A stretch of 64,000 bases of DNA from Gymnogyps californianus (taxonomy: Eukaryota > Chordata > Aves > Accipitriformes > Cathartidae). The stretch is taken from contig NC_059500.1 of the NCBI RefSeq assembly GCF_018139145.2, forward strand, positions 28,997,437-29,061,436, read 5' to 3'. Below are positions 26,318-38,216 of the stretch, in pieces. Positions within the stretch are counted from its first letter, which is position 1. Every line of letters starts with the position of its first letter. A model generated the notes under the pieces. The model worked only from the letters and a program-made list of their open reading frames with translations. It was not told where the DNA came from and searched no databases. A program made the position numbers and the translations under genes.

Positions 26318-27288
26318 ATCACAGAATCATAGAATATCCTGAGTTGTAAGGGACCTGCAAGGATCATTGAGTCCAACTCCTGACTCCACACAGGGCAACC
26401 AAAAAGTTAAACCATATAACTAAGAGCATTGTCCAAACACTTGTTGAACACTGACAGGCTTGAGGCCATGACCACTTCCCTTGGGAGCCTGTTTCAGTGC
26501 TTGACCACCCTCTCAGTAAAGAATCTTTTCCTAATATCCAATCTGAGCTTCCCCTGATGCAGCTTTAAGCCATTCACTCACGTCCTATCACTGGACACCA
26601 GAGTGAAGAGATCAGCACCTCCCTCTCTGCTCCCCTTCATGAAGAAGTTGTAAATGGCAATGAGATCACCCCTCAGTCTCCTCTTCTTTAAGCTGAAAAA
26701 AACTGGTATCCTCAGCTGCTCCTCAAAATCATGCCCTCTAGTCCTTTCGCCATATTTGTTGCCCTCCTTTGGACACATTTTCATATTTTTATATCTTCCT
26801 TGTATTGTGGAGCCCAAAACTGCACACAGCACTCGAGGTGAAGCTGCACCAATCTGAGTATCATGGGACAATCACTGCTTTCGACTGGTTAGCTATAGCG
26901 TGCTTAATGCTTTTGGCCTCCAGGGCACATTGTTGACTCACATTGAGCTAACCATCAACCAAAACCCCTAGATCCCTTTCTGCAGGGCTGCACTCCAGCC
27001 TCTAGTCCCCAAATCTATACATACATCCAGGATTACACCATCACAGAAGCAGAATCAGGCATTTGTCTTTGTTAAAATTCACGTGGTTGGTGATTCCCAG
27101 CACTCTAATCTATCAAGATCTCTCTGTAAGGCCTCTCTGTGCTTGAGGAAATCAACAGCTACTCCTAACTTAGTATCGTTGGCAAACGTGCTTAATGCGC
27201 ACTCAGCTCCTGTGTCCAGGTCATTGATAAAAACATTGAAGAGAGCTGGCCCTAAAATTGAGCCCTGGGGAACACTAGTAGTGACTGG

Positions 27289-27921
27289 TCACCAGCCAGA
27301 TGTTACCTCATTTACTACAACTCTTTGAGCTCGACGCTTCAGCCAGTTGTTCATGCATCGTACTGCGTACATGTCTAGCCATATGCTGGGCATTTTGTCC
27401 AAAGGGATACTGTGAGAGACAGTATCAAAAGCTTTGCTAACATAAAAAGCCCCACACATCCTCTGCCTTCCCTTCATCCACTAGGTGGTTAACCTTGTCA
27501 TAAAAGGATATTAAGTTAGTAAGGCATGACTTTCCCTTCACGAACCCATGTTGGCTTTGACCGATGACTGCATTTTCTTTGAAGTGTTTTTCAATAACTC
27601 CCAGAATAATCTTCTCCATAATTTACCAGGCACCGAAACGAGACTGACAGACTTGTAATTACCGGGGTCTTCTTTCTTGCCCTTCTTGAAAATGGGAATA
27701 ACATTTGCTAGCTTACAGTCTACTGGGACCTCTTCAGATTCCCAAGACAGTTGATAAATAACTGAGAGAGGTCTTGCAATAATATTGGCCAACTCTTTCA
27801 GTACCCTGGGATGAATCCCATCGGGCCCCATAGACTTACGTGCATTCAGTTGCAGCAGCAAATCCTGTACAAGTTCAAAGTCGACTGGGAGCATATCACT
27901 CCCATAGTTGTTGTCCTCCAT
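27289..27921 (-). pseudogene. CR1 ORF2 RT remnant (minus-strand element)
   Basis: Three overlapping minus-strand frames give successive RT parts. 27538-27921 holds LQLNARKSMGPDGIHPRVLK, ARPLSVIYQLSW and IPIFKKGKKEDPGNYKSVSL (the fingers region). 27437-27619 holds SQHGFVKGKSCLTNLISFYD. 27289-27477 holds YVSKAFDTVSHS (motif A with the catalytic Asp position changed) and NNWLKRRAQRVV. The two changes of frame show at least two indels. The RT cannot be translated as one protein. Confidence 0.9.
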
Positions 27922-27999
27922 CGAGCTCTTGGTTCATAGTTCTAGGGGTCACAGGGCCCATCATTGGTGTTAGAGACAAAGGTGAAGAAGGCATTAAAT

Positions 28000-29219
28000 G
28001 TCTCTGCTTTATTTTCATCTCCGTTTTGTGAGGTGACCAACCTCATCACGTAATGGACCAGTGTTTTCTTTAGTCCTCTTTTTGCTGTTAACGTACTTTA
28101 AAAAGCCTTTTTTTGTTATCCGCCCCAGTACTGGCTGTCTTCAACTCCAGCTGAGCTTTGGCTATATGAATTTTCTCTGTACAGCATCTCAGTAGTCCTG
28201 TGTAGCCTGACTTTGCTTCCAAAGTCCATGCACTTTCTTTTTCCTCCTAAGTTCCAGAAGGAGATCCCTGTTCAGCCAAGCTGGCCTTCTGCCTGCTTGC
28301 TTGACGTTTTACACATGGGAATTGCCTCCTCCTGTGTTCTTAAAAGATGGCTCTTAAAAAGTGACCAGCTTTTATGGACCCCAATACCCTCAAAAGCAAA
28401 TTCCCAGGGGACCTTACTAACTAGTTTCTTGAGTAGCCTAAGGTTTGTTCTTCCAAAATCTGGGGTAGTAGCTCTGCTGACAGTTTTTGTCATACCACCA
28501 AAGATTTTAAACTTAACCATTTAATGATCACTGTGGCCAAGACAGCCACCAATCATCATATCACCGACAAGACCATCTCTATTTACAAACAATAGATTTA
28601 GGAGGGCACCTTTCCTAGTCAGCTCCCTTAGTACCTGTATCAAAACGTTATCTTCAATATTATTCAGGAAATTCCTGGACCTGTTTGCGCCTCCTGTATG
28701 TTAGTTCCAGTTAACATCTAGGAAGTTGAAGTTGCCCATAAGGACAAGGGCAACTGACCTAGAGATTTCCCTTAATTCTTTATAGAATAGTCATACATCA
28801 GTGTCACCATCCTGGCTGGGTGATCTATAGTAGACTCCCACAATAACATCCACTTTATTAGTTTTTCCCCTATTCTTTACCCAGAGGGTCTCAACCATGT
28901 TGTTTTCAACTGCAAGTGCTGTACAGTCCAACCCCTCCTTTATATACAGTGCTACCCCTCCCCCTCACCTGCCCTGCCTGTCTCTCCTGAAGAGCCTATA
29001 ACCATCCATCACAGCAGTCTGGTCACAGGACTCTTCTCACCAAGTCTCATTTATACCAATGGTGTTGTAGCTCTGGGACTGAGCCAAAGCTTCTAGTTCC
29101 TCTTCTTTATTCCTCATACTGCATGCATTAGTGCACAAGCATTTCAAAAGTGCTCCAGTGTACTCAGTACATCGTGGAGCGGAGTGAAAGCGCTCACTAG
29201 CACACCATCCCTCAAACAT
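28000..29219 (-). pseudogene. CR1 endonuclease domain remnant
   Basis: The start of ORF2 is visible in the 29037-29219 minus frame: LLKCLCTNACSMRNKEEELE followed by TIGINETW. This is the N-terminal part of the APE-type endonuclease, with the metal-binding Asn and the Glu of the 'xETW' motif kept. The remainder toward 28000 is readable only piecewise, with frequent stops. Function in the family is nicking of target DNA to prime reverse transcription; here it is lost. Confidence 0.8.
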
Positions 29220-29289
29220 TGTCGTGACATCCCATAGCTTATCACTAGTAAGCCTGATTTTATCCCTTTCCCACTTTGAAACTAATCTA

Positions 29290-30000
29290 AAGGTCTTTCA
29301 ATCAGCCCTGCTAACTTATGAGTGAAAATATTTTTCCCCCATTGAGAAATGTGAATCCTGTCAGGCCTAGCAGGCTTGGTGTTGTATAGATGATTTCATG
29401 ATCAAAAACCCCAAAATTCTGCTGGTGACACCAGCCTCAGAACCAGGTACTGATAAGCTGGGTCTGCCTGTTTCTTTTGACGTCATTCCCTACAACTGGG
29501 AGGATAGAGGAGAATACTGCCTGCACTCCTGATCCCTTTAGCAATCTCACCAAGGCCCTGAAGTCTCTTTTGATTGCCCTTGGACTTCTCACTATCACTT
29601 TGTTGGCACCCACATGACAAAATAATAACAGGTAATAATCTGAGGACTGTACCAGGCTAGGAAATTTCCTGGTAACATATTTAACTCGAGTCCCAGGGAA
29701 GCAGCAAACTTCCCTGAAAGGCAGCTCTGCTTGACAGATCAGACCCTCTCTTCCTCTCAGAAGGGAGTCACTTAAGACAATAACCCACCATTTTTTCTTC
29801 ATAGAAGTGGTCATGATGCAGGGAATAGGCTGACCTGACCTTGGTGACTCCTCTAACATAGATGGATCATTATCCCCCTCATCATGTCACTGTCCTTCCA
29901 ATTCCAGAGCTTCATATCTGTTGTGTAAATTATGAGCATTACAGATCTGCCCTCATTCCAGACTAGCAGCTCTGCTTCTCTTTTTAGCTTTGAGCTGAAG
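29290..30000 (-). pseudogene. CR1 ORF1 esterase (SGNH) remnant
   Basis: The minus frame 29437-29859 (140 codons) reads VIVLSDSLLRG (residues 26-36), CCFPGTRVKYVTRKFPSLV (52-70), YYLLLFCHVGANK (75-87) and VFSSILPVVGN. This is the order of blocks in the SGNH/GDSL-type esterase of CR1 ORF1. The nucleophile Ser32 is present, but the block I Gly is Ser30 and the block III GxND motif ends in Lys87. Downstream, past a stop, the expected Asp-x-x-His of block V reads T-G-F-T. The catalytic set is therefore lost. The upstream part, to about 30000, reads LQLKAKKRSRAASLE and HNLHNRYEALELEGQ with stops. Confidence 0.8.
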
Positions 30001-30060
30001 TGCTTGGTCCTATGTTTTATTCAGCCAATTTCACCTTTACCTTTTTTACAGGTGGCTCAG

Positions 30061-33000
30061 GAGAAGCACTTAGTCCCTTCCCTTCCCCCACCCAGCTGGC
30101 CTTCGAACAAAAATTCAGTCAAATCCCAGTGATAATAGTTCTTTCCGCAGTCCTCCTCTCTACTACAGAGCTAGACTAAGGGAGAAGGAGAAAACGATCA
30201 AGCCTCATTTTGGAGGCTTGCAACTGACCCCAAAGAAGAGAGTGCTGGCACAAAGAGTGGCAGGGCCCTGAGAGCTGGGGAAGAGTCCTGGTTATAGAGA
30301 GATGCTTCTCATCAAGCCTGTGGTGTGGGTTTGTGTGAGGTTTGTGCCATAGCTGCCAGACCTTGTGCAGGGAGGACTGCTCTGGGGACAGGAAAGCTGG
30401 TTTTACACTGTAAAAGAATCCACTTTTCCTGAGCTTTCTCTCACTTGCTTCCAATGTGACATGACCGACCAATGATAGATACTGTGGATTTTTTACTTTC
30501 AGGGTCATTTCACCTGATGAGTCTGTCTTCTTCCTTAGTACTTCTCTTTTCACATTTTTCCCCTGATTCACTGAGAGACCATGCTATGCCTAGGAGGAAT
30601 TTGTTTTCCTTACCTGAGACATGAGCAGTCAGAGAACATTACATTTTCAATGGTGTTAACTCAGATAAAATGTAGACATCCAAAACAGGCAAATGGCAGT
30701 TTGGCACACATAACTCTCCCATCATTTTCAAAACATTTTGCTGGCATCTTGCTCTAAAATCATGTTTGCAGTGGTGCATGTTCTCTAGTTTTCATGCTTA
30801 CAATCTCTCTCCTCATTTTCCTTTAGCTTAATACTTCTGCAGGAATCCAGCAAGTGTGGATAAGCTGTGTCTCAGGTAGTTCTTCAAAGCTGGGAACATG
30901 CTGCTACCTAAGCCAGAAATTGCTCATCTCCAGGTTATGGTGTAGAGGTATGGCCACTATCTATTCTTTAGATAAAGAAGACTGGTACAGCGAGTAAAGG
31001 AATAAGCTGTTCTCTGTCTTCAGTGGGGATGGAGAACTAGAAATAGATTTAAAAAGGCAGAGGGATGGTTCAAGAAGACATTAAGAGAAACTTTCTGATG
31101 GCAAATATAGCGCTGGCCCCAGTTCCATTAGGCAACTTGTTTTTAGAAATCTCCAGATGGTCCTCCATCGCCCAAAACAAACTTGAGCAAACTCCTCGTT
31201 TTCTGGATCCTGACTGATCCAGCTGCAGCAGCAGCTTCTTTCATCCTGATCAGAGGCCTACCCTGATCTTCCAGAGGAGCACTCAGACAATTGCATAAAC
31301 CAGTGTGGTGGGGTTTATGAAGCAATCAGCTGTAAAAGAGGATAGAAAGCTATGTTGTATTTATTCGCTCCATGCTGTGCCTCAGCTTTGTGGGCTAATC
31401 AGGAGAATATTAAGAGTATATATTTCATGTTAATTATGATAGGGCAAGAGGTCAATTTGATTACTGTTAGCAGCTTAGTCTTGCCAAGTGATCTACTTAA
31501 TTAGAAATAAATAACCAGAACCTAATAACCAGGTTACATACAATTCACAAATGTGCTGTCAAAGCAAATGTGATCGTAATTAAAGACTCTATCCTTTCAG
31601 GGAATTTTATTTTATGGCATCCCATGGTAAACATAATTAAACTTCTTGGGAAGCTGGATACTTAAGCTGAGTTAGAATTAGCCTGTGAGACATCAAAAAT
31701 GCTGCTGCTGAGGTGTAAAAAGGAACTTAGGATCTGTGATAGCTGGAAACATGTGAGACTTGTATAAGAAACTCCTTTTCCCTGGCAGTCTTCCCATCCC
31801 TCTTGTCAGACCAGACAAGACATTCATTCTTGTGGGTGTCTTTCCATCAGGGGAACTATCTACAGTGGGGGAAAATCTAACCACTGAGACTTCATGCTGG
31901 CTTACTACCAAAAAATTCGAGCTTCAACCAATTCACATCTTCACTGGAAAGCCCTTTCAACTGAAAAATCTTATTTGGCCTCATCTCTGTAAGACTTCCA
32001 GGTGTTGGAAAATGGACCTAAAAGGGACCCTAAGAGACGGTGTCCATCATTCAGCCTGAAGGAGAATCAGATTGTCATTCCATTGCCTCTTCTGAGAAGA
32101 AAACACAGCCAACATTTTAAAGAGTGACTACCTTTCCTCTCTGTGCTGTCACAAAAGGTGGACAAATGTTTCCTACTACAATACAGAAAAGGTCACCAGC
32201 CAGTTTCTGGTCCTTGCTAAACTGATACCAGAAATAAGCTGCTAACTGCAAGTCCAGCTAAGACTAGCCTACCATCCCAAGAATGAAAGGGTTGTCAGAA
32301 AAAAGCAAAAGAAGGAATGGCTTCTCTGAGGAGCGAATATGAGCCACAGAAAAGCAACAGCACTAGGTAAGTTTTTTTTAAAGGCTTTAAAAACCTGAAG
32401 TTCAAGGGAATTTTCTTTGTTTGGTTTCTTCTAATAAGAAGGATTGAGAAAATAATTCTTTAGAAGAAAAGAGCATTGCCTCTGCAGAAGAACAAGCCAA
32501 GCCACTAGGAGAGGCTGGCCGTCAGAGTTGTCTTGCTGTCCAGATTCACAGCCCGGATCTATGGAAAGCTGGCTTCCTATTACAAACTATCATGCACATC
32601 TGCCACTCTCAAAGAGCTGCCAGAGGTCCCCAAGCCAGTGTGCTCCATGGATTTCTCTTCTCAACCTTGCACAGACCATGAACAAAAGTGAGTGATGGGA
32701 AAATTGAAGATAACCCTGTCCAAACCAGAACTTCTTTGGCTTGCCTTTCCTCTGCAGTGGGTGAGCAAGTTTGAAAATCCACAGTTCTCATATTGCAGAC
32801 CTTTTGGGACATTGTGGTCTTGTTCCTCATATGCTGCTTTTCCAGTTCAAAACTAAATCAACTTCTCATCTAGAAGGACTTGGAAAGTGATCGCTTGTGA
32901 CTGAATCTATATCTGAACCATGGTATTTAAGAGTGGTTTTTGTTGTTTTTCAATGGTGAGGGAATTTGGTGTCACACAGAGGAAGTGGCAGAAAAAATAT

Positions 33001-36000
33001 ATAGTATAAATTTCTGCTCTTGCTCTACAAGACAGTATCTAATTATGCTGTAACCTGGTTTTCAGTAGTCACAGTTAGTAGTGGTTTCACATAACCAGAA
33101 GATTAACCACATGATGGAGATCTATTTCTGTGTCACTACAGTATGGTTAATGGTCCTAAGTCACAAAAAGATAGGCTAAGATTTGCATAGCCCCTCCAGG
33201 CTCTTAAAAGAAAACATTTAAGCCCCAGTGAAAGTCCCAGCCCCATGTATTGAGTATGAAAGCAAAGGGACATTAGTCTTGCAAATGTAATTAATAATCT
33301 AGTTTGGATTAATTGGTTGTACATTATCAAAAAAGGATATTTAGTGTAATGACACTGTAATTGGAGTTTGACTCCTTTGTAATCACATCCTGCCATCCAA
33401 TGCACAGTGCTGACTGGTCTTCAAAGCCCTTTTCAAATACATACTTTACAATAGATCTGATATTGGTAGAAGCCTGGCCCTCCCTCCTCTGTGTTTGTCT
33501 AGCAAAGCCACGGTCTGCTTTGCATTCTGTCTACCCTAGAAATCATCAATATGTAAAATGATTAGATTAAATTACCATGCTGGTTTGCCAGAGCCTCAGT
33601 CTGAATGAGGGTCAGCTGTTGAAAGCTGTAGTCCACTGGTGTAAGAGCTTTGGCACTGAGAGGGGGTGAAGAAGAACACCTTTCTCTTGCACAGTCTTTA
33701 CATGAACACTTATGGTGCACTGGGGCGGAAGAGCAGCAAGCTGGGGTGAGCTCCTTCTTATGCTAGCTCTGGGGAGGAATGACTTGCAGAGATCCTGAGA
33801 ATCTGCAACCTAGATAGGAAGACTGCTCTGTTCAGAAAAGGCTGAGACCCATTGCTGCCAGATGGCAACCTGCTTCTCCAAAAGGGCAACAAAACAGTGG
33901 TCTGCACAGTGCAGGGCTGTTTTTGAATAGGCTGCTGGCCTTCCCTTTAAAAGGAAATAGGATTGCTACTAGTGGGAGACAAAGTGCCTGTACCAGTTCC
34001 AGTTGCTCCTGCCAAGACCTGTTGCACACAGTGTCTCTACAGAGCTGATAGTGAGACCAGGATTCAGTTTTTGGCGTGGCTTCTGCGTAGCCTGGAAGAG
34101 CTGTAATTCTTAACATTTCCCCTATTCACGACCTTGTAGAATGCGAATACACTGATACCGTGTTTGACTTCCTAAAGAAACTATTTGAAGGATCAGACTA
34201 ATCACTTGAATCCAGTCTTAAAATCACTTTCTAAGTCAGAGCATGTAAGTAGGAAAGAAATCTTTTGAGTCTAGTTTTGTATTTCACATTTGAACCAAGT
34301 CCAGGCAGAAGAGCGTACACGAATCGGGCAAGTGAGTCCTTGTAAAATATGACTTGTTTTTGGTGTTTGTTTCACATGCTTAGTATCTTGGTCTTCTGCA
34401 AGCCACTCTCCAACCTGGAACGTGCCCTCAAGCATGGAACTGTCTGCTAACAGTCCATCTCCCACATAAATGAACTGCTTTGGAGAGCCATTGAACATTT
34501 CTGTATATGGGAAAGAATGTGATTGTAGGCTGGTGAATGATGCTACTTAAAACACTGTCTGTTCATTCTGGGAGGGATGCTAGCCCACAGCCTTCATGCT
34601 GCAAATGCCTTCCAATCCATCCCATCTCCCTTGTTCTTGAGACCTGAGTGTTTTTCCCTGTTGTTGCGTAAGCCTTGGTTCAGTCATCATTGCTGTGTCC
34701 CCAGTTAGGATATGGTATTGTTGGTTACTGGTTTCAACAGCTGGAACATCTGACCAAAGCCCTCTGTGGGCCTGGAGCACCCTAGCAACAGCAGGCCACT
34801 AGATATTCTGCTGCTGAGGCTGGTTCTTGCTCACATCTCCAGCTTAACACCTCTGTAATCCACTTCACTGTCTCACCCCTGTTCACCATGAAGAATCTTC
34901 AATATGCTTCAGAATTTATATTGCTTTCCTCTACTGAACTAGCCTCCTGACTCTGCTTTCTTCTGCTAATAGTATCATCTCCAGTTGCTGAATTATCTGT
35001 TCCTTCCACTCCCACATACCTTTCTTCTCTCATCTGTGAAAAGGAGATTGCTAAGGTCTCCCAGCTGAAATACACAAATCTTCTACCTTCTCCTTTTCAT
35101 TGTTAACCTCTACACCATGAGAGCAATGCCTTCTTAAAGTGCTTTTGCAAGTTATGAGTTGTGATTACTGTTGCCTCTTAGCTGAGAAATGAGTCTGACA
35201 GCCAATATGTGCCCAAACATCTAAGTGCTGGTTAATCTCCTTCTGTGTGCTCACCTCAGCTCTCTGAGTGACAGTTGCTCTTACTGCCTTTGTTTGTCAT
35301 GCTATATTTGTCATGGATTGAACTCTCTGGCTCATCGGCTAGGGATCTATCACTATTAGGCTTCGATCACCAAGCTATTCAGGAGCTTCCCAGCACAGCC
35401 ATATATCTTGAGAAATGTTGACTGATCAAAACTGGAACTCTTTCTGCAGATTTTTCCCGTGCCCAACTAAATTTTCTGGGTTCTCATTTCTTAAAGGAAT
35501 CTAGTTTTGAAAACAGAAGCATGGATATGATACTCAGGAAATGACTAACAGCTCATGGGCCAGGTGGTGGGCAGTGATTGCTAGGTCTTTACTCCTAATG
35601 CTAGGAGTAAAACTGTCTTAACCAGTATCCTAGTAAACAGAATACATATACCATGGAGTGACTCTTTCTTTTTTCTGTAGTTCTTTCACGTGGTATTACT
35701 AGACTGTCCAAAAGAAGCCAATACGAACACTGATGCTGTAACCCATTGCACTCACTGAAGATGGGGCAGAATGAAAGGTGAAGTCCCATCTAGAAAGTGC
35801 ACAAAGTGCACTGCAATTGTTTATGAAGGGGGGAAAAGGGGTGCTCCTTATTTAAGAGAGAGTGTTCTGAGTACTATTTTTTGTCTTTGTGTGACAGGAC
35901 AAAGACTGAAGTAGCAAACACTGCCATGTCTAGCCCTGTCTATCCAATAACACAATAGAGGCATACACACAGACAAAACTGTCAGTGACAAAACATGGCT

Positions 36001-36577
36001 TTTAGGAGTATAGGATTTCTGCAGAGTGTTGCATACAGAGGGGTGGTCTGTGGCAGGTTCCTTCTGACTGCAGTGGTGTTTATGCTACTGTAAATTGGTT
36101 TGCTGTGATTAGCAGATGCCTACCTGGTAGGTGCTAAACTTGAAAGCTCAACTGATTAGAGCCTCCTACAGTGCTTGGTGAGTTGGAGAGGAGTGGCGAA
36201 GCAGAATAGTTTGTCATTGTCAGGAGAAGGGGACAAGCACTGTAGGCTCTCTCCTTGCAGCTAGCTGTGTAATGCAAGGTATTGGAGAGCATAAGAATGG
36301 GAATTGGAAGTGTGGTGCGGATACTGGGAATGGAGTAGTGGGCAAGTGGGGCTCTTGACTTCCACACCTCTTAGGAGTACACAGGAGTATACCTCTTAGG
36401 AGCTCCTCCACAGCAGCCTAATGTGTTCTGCTGTCCATGGGACAGTGTCAGTAGCTGCTCCAGCACAGTCCAGCTGTCCTCCTAGGTGTTCACTGTGGCA
36501 TGCCAGTCAGCAGTGAAAATTGACAGAGTCCATTTCTGTCCCAGAAGCAAGCTGTTCCATTTCCTGATAAAACCCTG
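30061..36577. other. Unique DNA, no gene recognised
   Basis: 6.5 kb without a recognised gene, LTR or recent CR1. The minus frame 30176-30571 (131 codons) has no motif. 31380-31660 is an AT-rich, repeat-free tract with many TAAT/ATTA cores (TTAATTATGA, ACTTAATTAGAAAT, CGTAATTAAAGA) and is a candidate conserved non-coding element. Confidence 0.55.
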
Positions 36578-37170
36578 TGTTGCGGTTAATGCTGGTGGGC
36601 AGCTGTGCTCCACACAGCTGCTTGCTCACTCAATGCCCCCCCGTAGGATGGGGAAGAGAATCAGAAGGACAAAAGTAATAGAACTCATGGGTTGAGATAA
36701 AGACATTTTAATAGGCAAAGCACTAGCTGCATGAACAAGCAAAGCAAAATAAGGAATTCATTAACTACTTCCCATCAGCAGGCATTCAGCCATCTCCAGG
36801 AAAACAGGTCTTCATCATTCATAACAGTTAATTGGGAAGACAAACACCATAACTCTGAATACACCCCCTTCCTCCTTCTTTCCCCCATTTTTTTTTGCTG
36901 TGCATGACCCCAAGTGGTATGGGATATTGCTTTGGTCACCTGGGGTCAGCTGTCCCAGCTGTGTCCCCTCCCAACTTCTTGTGTACCCCCAGCCTGCTCG
37001 CTGGCGGGGCAGTGTGAGAAACAGAAAAGGCCTTGACGCTGTGCAAGCACTGTTCAGCAATAACTAAAGCACCCCTATGTTATTAACACTTTTTTGGTTA
37101 CAAATCCAAAACATAGCACCATATGAGCTGCTCTGAGGACAATTAACTCCATCTCAGCCAAATCCAGTAC
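36578..37170 (-). mobile_element. Solo LTR, ERVL-like group (subtype 1), minus strand
   Basis: The plus strand begins TGTTGCGGTTAATGCTGG (reverse of the LTR 3' end) and ends at about AAATCCAGTAC (reverse of the LTR 5' end). Between lie the hallmark blocks shared with the other LTRs: TGGGTTGAGATAAAGACATT, CAGCTGTCCCAGCTGTGTCC and AGCAATAACTAAAGCACC. It shares with the copy at 55887 a central segment (CTACTTCCCATCAGCAGGCA) absent from the other four, so the two form a subtype. Flanks CCCTG and CCCTA could be a mutated 5-bp duplication. No retroviral internal region adjoins it. Confidence 0.88.
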
Positions 37171-38006
37171 TCCCTACTTCCTTTCTTGCCCATCTCAGCT
37201 ATGTCTACAGCTGGGTATTGCCACAACTCACCACAGTGAGAGTGGCTTTGACAAATGAATGGGTCCAGTGGTTGGGCTGCCTGGAAAGGAAGTTTGACTC
37301 TGTGTTTTCCTAATCAGCACTGATGGTAAATCTAACAAAGAGAGAGTCTGCCAGATCTGGTTTCATTTGGAAAACACCCTCAATATGTACTTTCTTTTCC
37401 TGTGCTAACTTTTAGGTGATTTTTATGCTTTCAGACATGGATGTAAAAATGTATTCTGTCTTCTTTCTTGAAGGTTGGCTTGCAGAACTGTTTATCCTGC
37501 TATTTATGTTGCCAGACCTTAAAAATAATGAAATTTGACTTGAAAACTAGTTATGTTTGTGCATGAGTTTGTGTTTGTATGTCTGTGTGCATAAGAGCAC
37601 TTCTTTGTCCCTCAGTGATCTCTGCAAACCACTCAGTCTTTTTGGCCCATCAGCCCTGTCCTGAAGCAACATCTCTGGTGTCATTCTCAAGGTCACATTT
37701 TCTGACTGTCTTGGGACTCTTTTCAGATTCCCAACTGGTATGAAGCCTCCCCACATATACTTATCTCTTCCAGCATTTTACGGGCATCCTCTGAAGCCAC
37801 TGGAAGATCCACCCATGGTAATGCCACCGATCTCCTGTATTAAAATTGGAAGACAGTAATTCCCTGCCTGTGCAAAGATGAAGTACGAGACAGACTCAGA
37901 CAAAGTGCATGCTCGTGTAGAAAGAGTTTCTCTTGCTGAGTAGCTGGGGCTTTTACGAATACAAGCGTCACATATAGGAAGAAGTGGAACTTGTGGCCTG
38001 GCTCAT
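37171..38006. other. Unique DNA, no gene
   Basis: No recognised repeat or coding region. There is only a short TG/TTTG-rich patch around 37556-37592. Confidence 0.6.
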
Positions 38007-38216
38007 GGAATCATAGAATATCTCAAATAGGAAGAGTCCCATAAGATTCATTGAGTCCAACTCCCTGCTCCTTGCAGGACTACCTAAAACTAAACCATAT
38101 GACTAAGAGTGTCATCTGGACGCTCCTTAAACTCTGACAGGCTTGGTGCTGTGATCACTTCCCTGGGGAGCCTGTTCCAGTGACTGACTACCCTCTCAGT
38201 GAAGAACCCTTTCCCA
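38007..38216 (-). mobile_element. CR1 3'-end fragment, minus strand
   Basis: The plus strand reads GGAATCATAGAATATCTC, then CATTGAGTCCAACTCC, AAACCATATGACTAAGAG and CTGACAGGCTTGGTGCTGTG, to AGTGAAGAACCCTTTCCC. This is the reverse complement of a CR1 3' UTR plus the last codons of ORF2 (minus frame: FFTERVVSHWNRLPREV). The 3' UTR matches the subfamily of the element at 26318. Homology fades near 38216, giving a very short, strongly 5'-truncated copy. Confidence 0.9.

Larger units (their letters stand above)
26318..30060 (-). mobile_element. Nearly full-length CR1 LINE, minus strand
   Basis: The 3' end is at 26318 (reverse complement of an AATCATAGAATATCCTGAG-type tail). Moving up in coordinate one meets the 3' UTR (to about 26570), C-terminal domain (26578-26871), RT (27289-27921), endonuclease (about 28000-29219) and ORF1 with an esterase domain (about 29290-30000). 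At about 3.7 kb this is the most complete CR1 in the window and probably lacks only the 5' UTR and start of ORF1. Every domain is broken by stops or frameshifts. The 5' boundary was judged from loss of ORF1-like translation and is uncertain by about 100 bp. The 3' end is of the same subfamily as the fragment at 38007. Confidence 0.93.
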
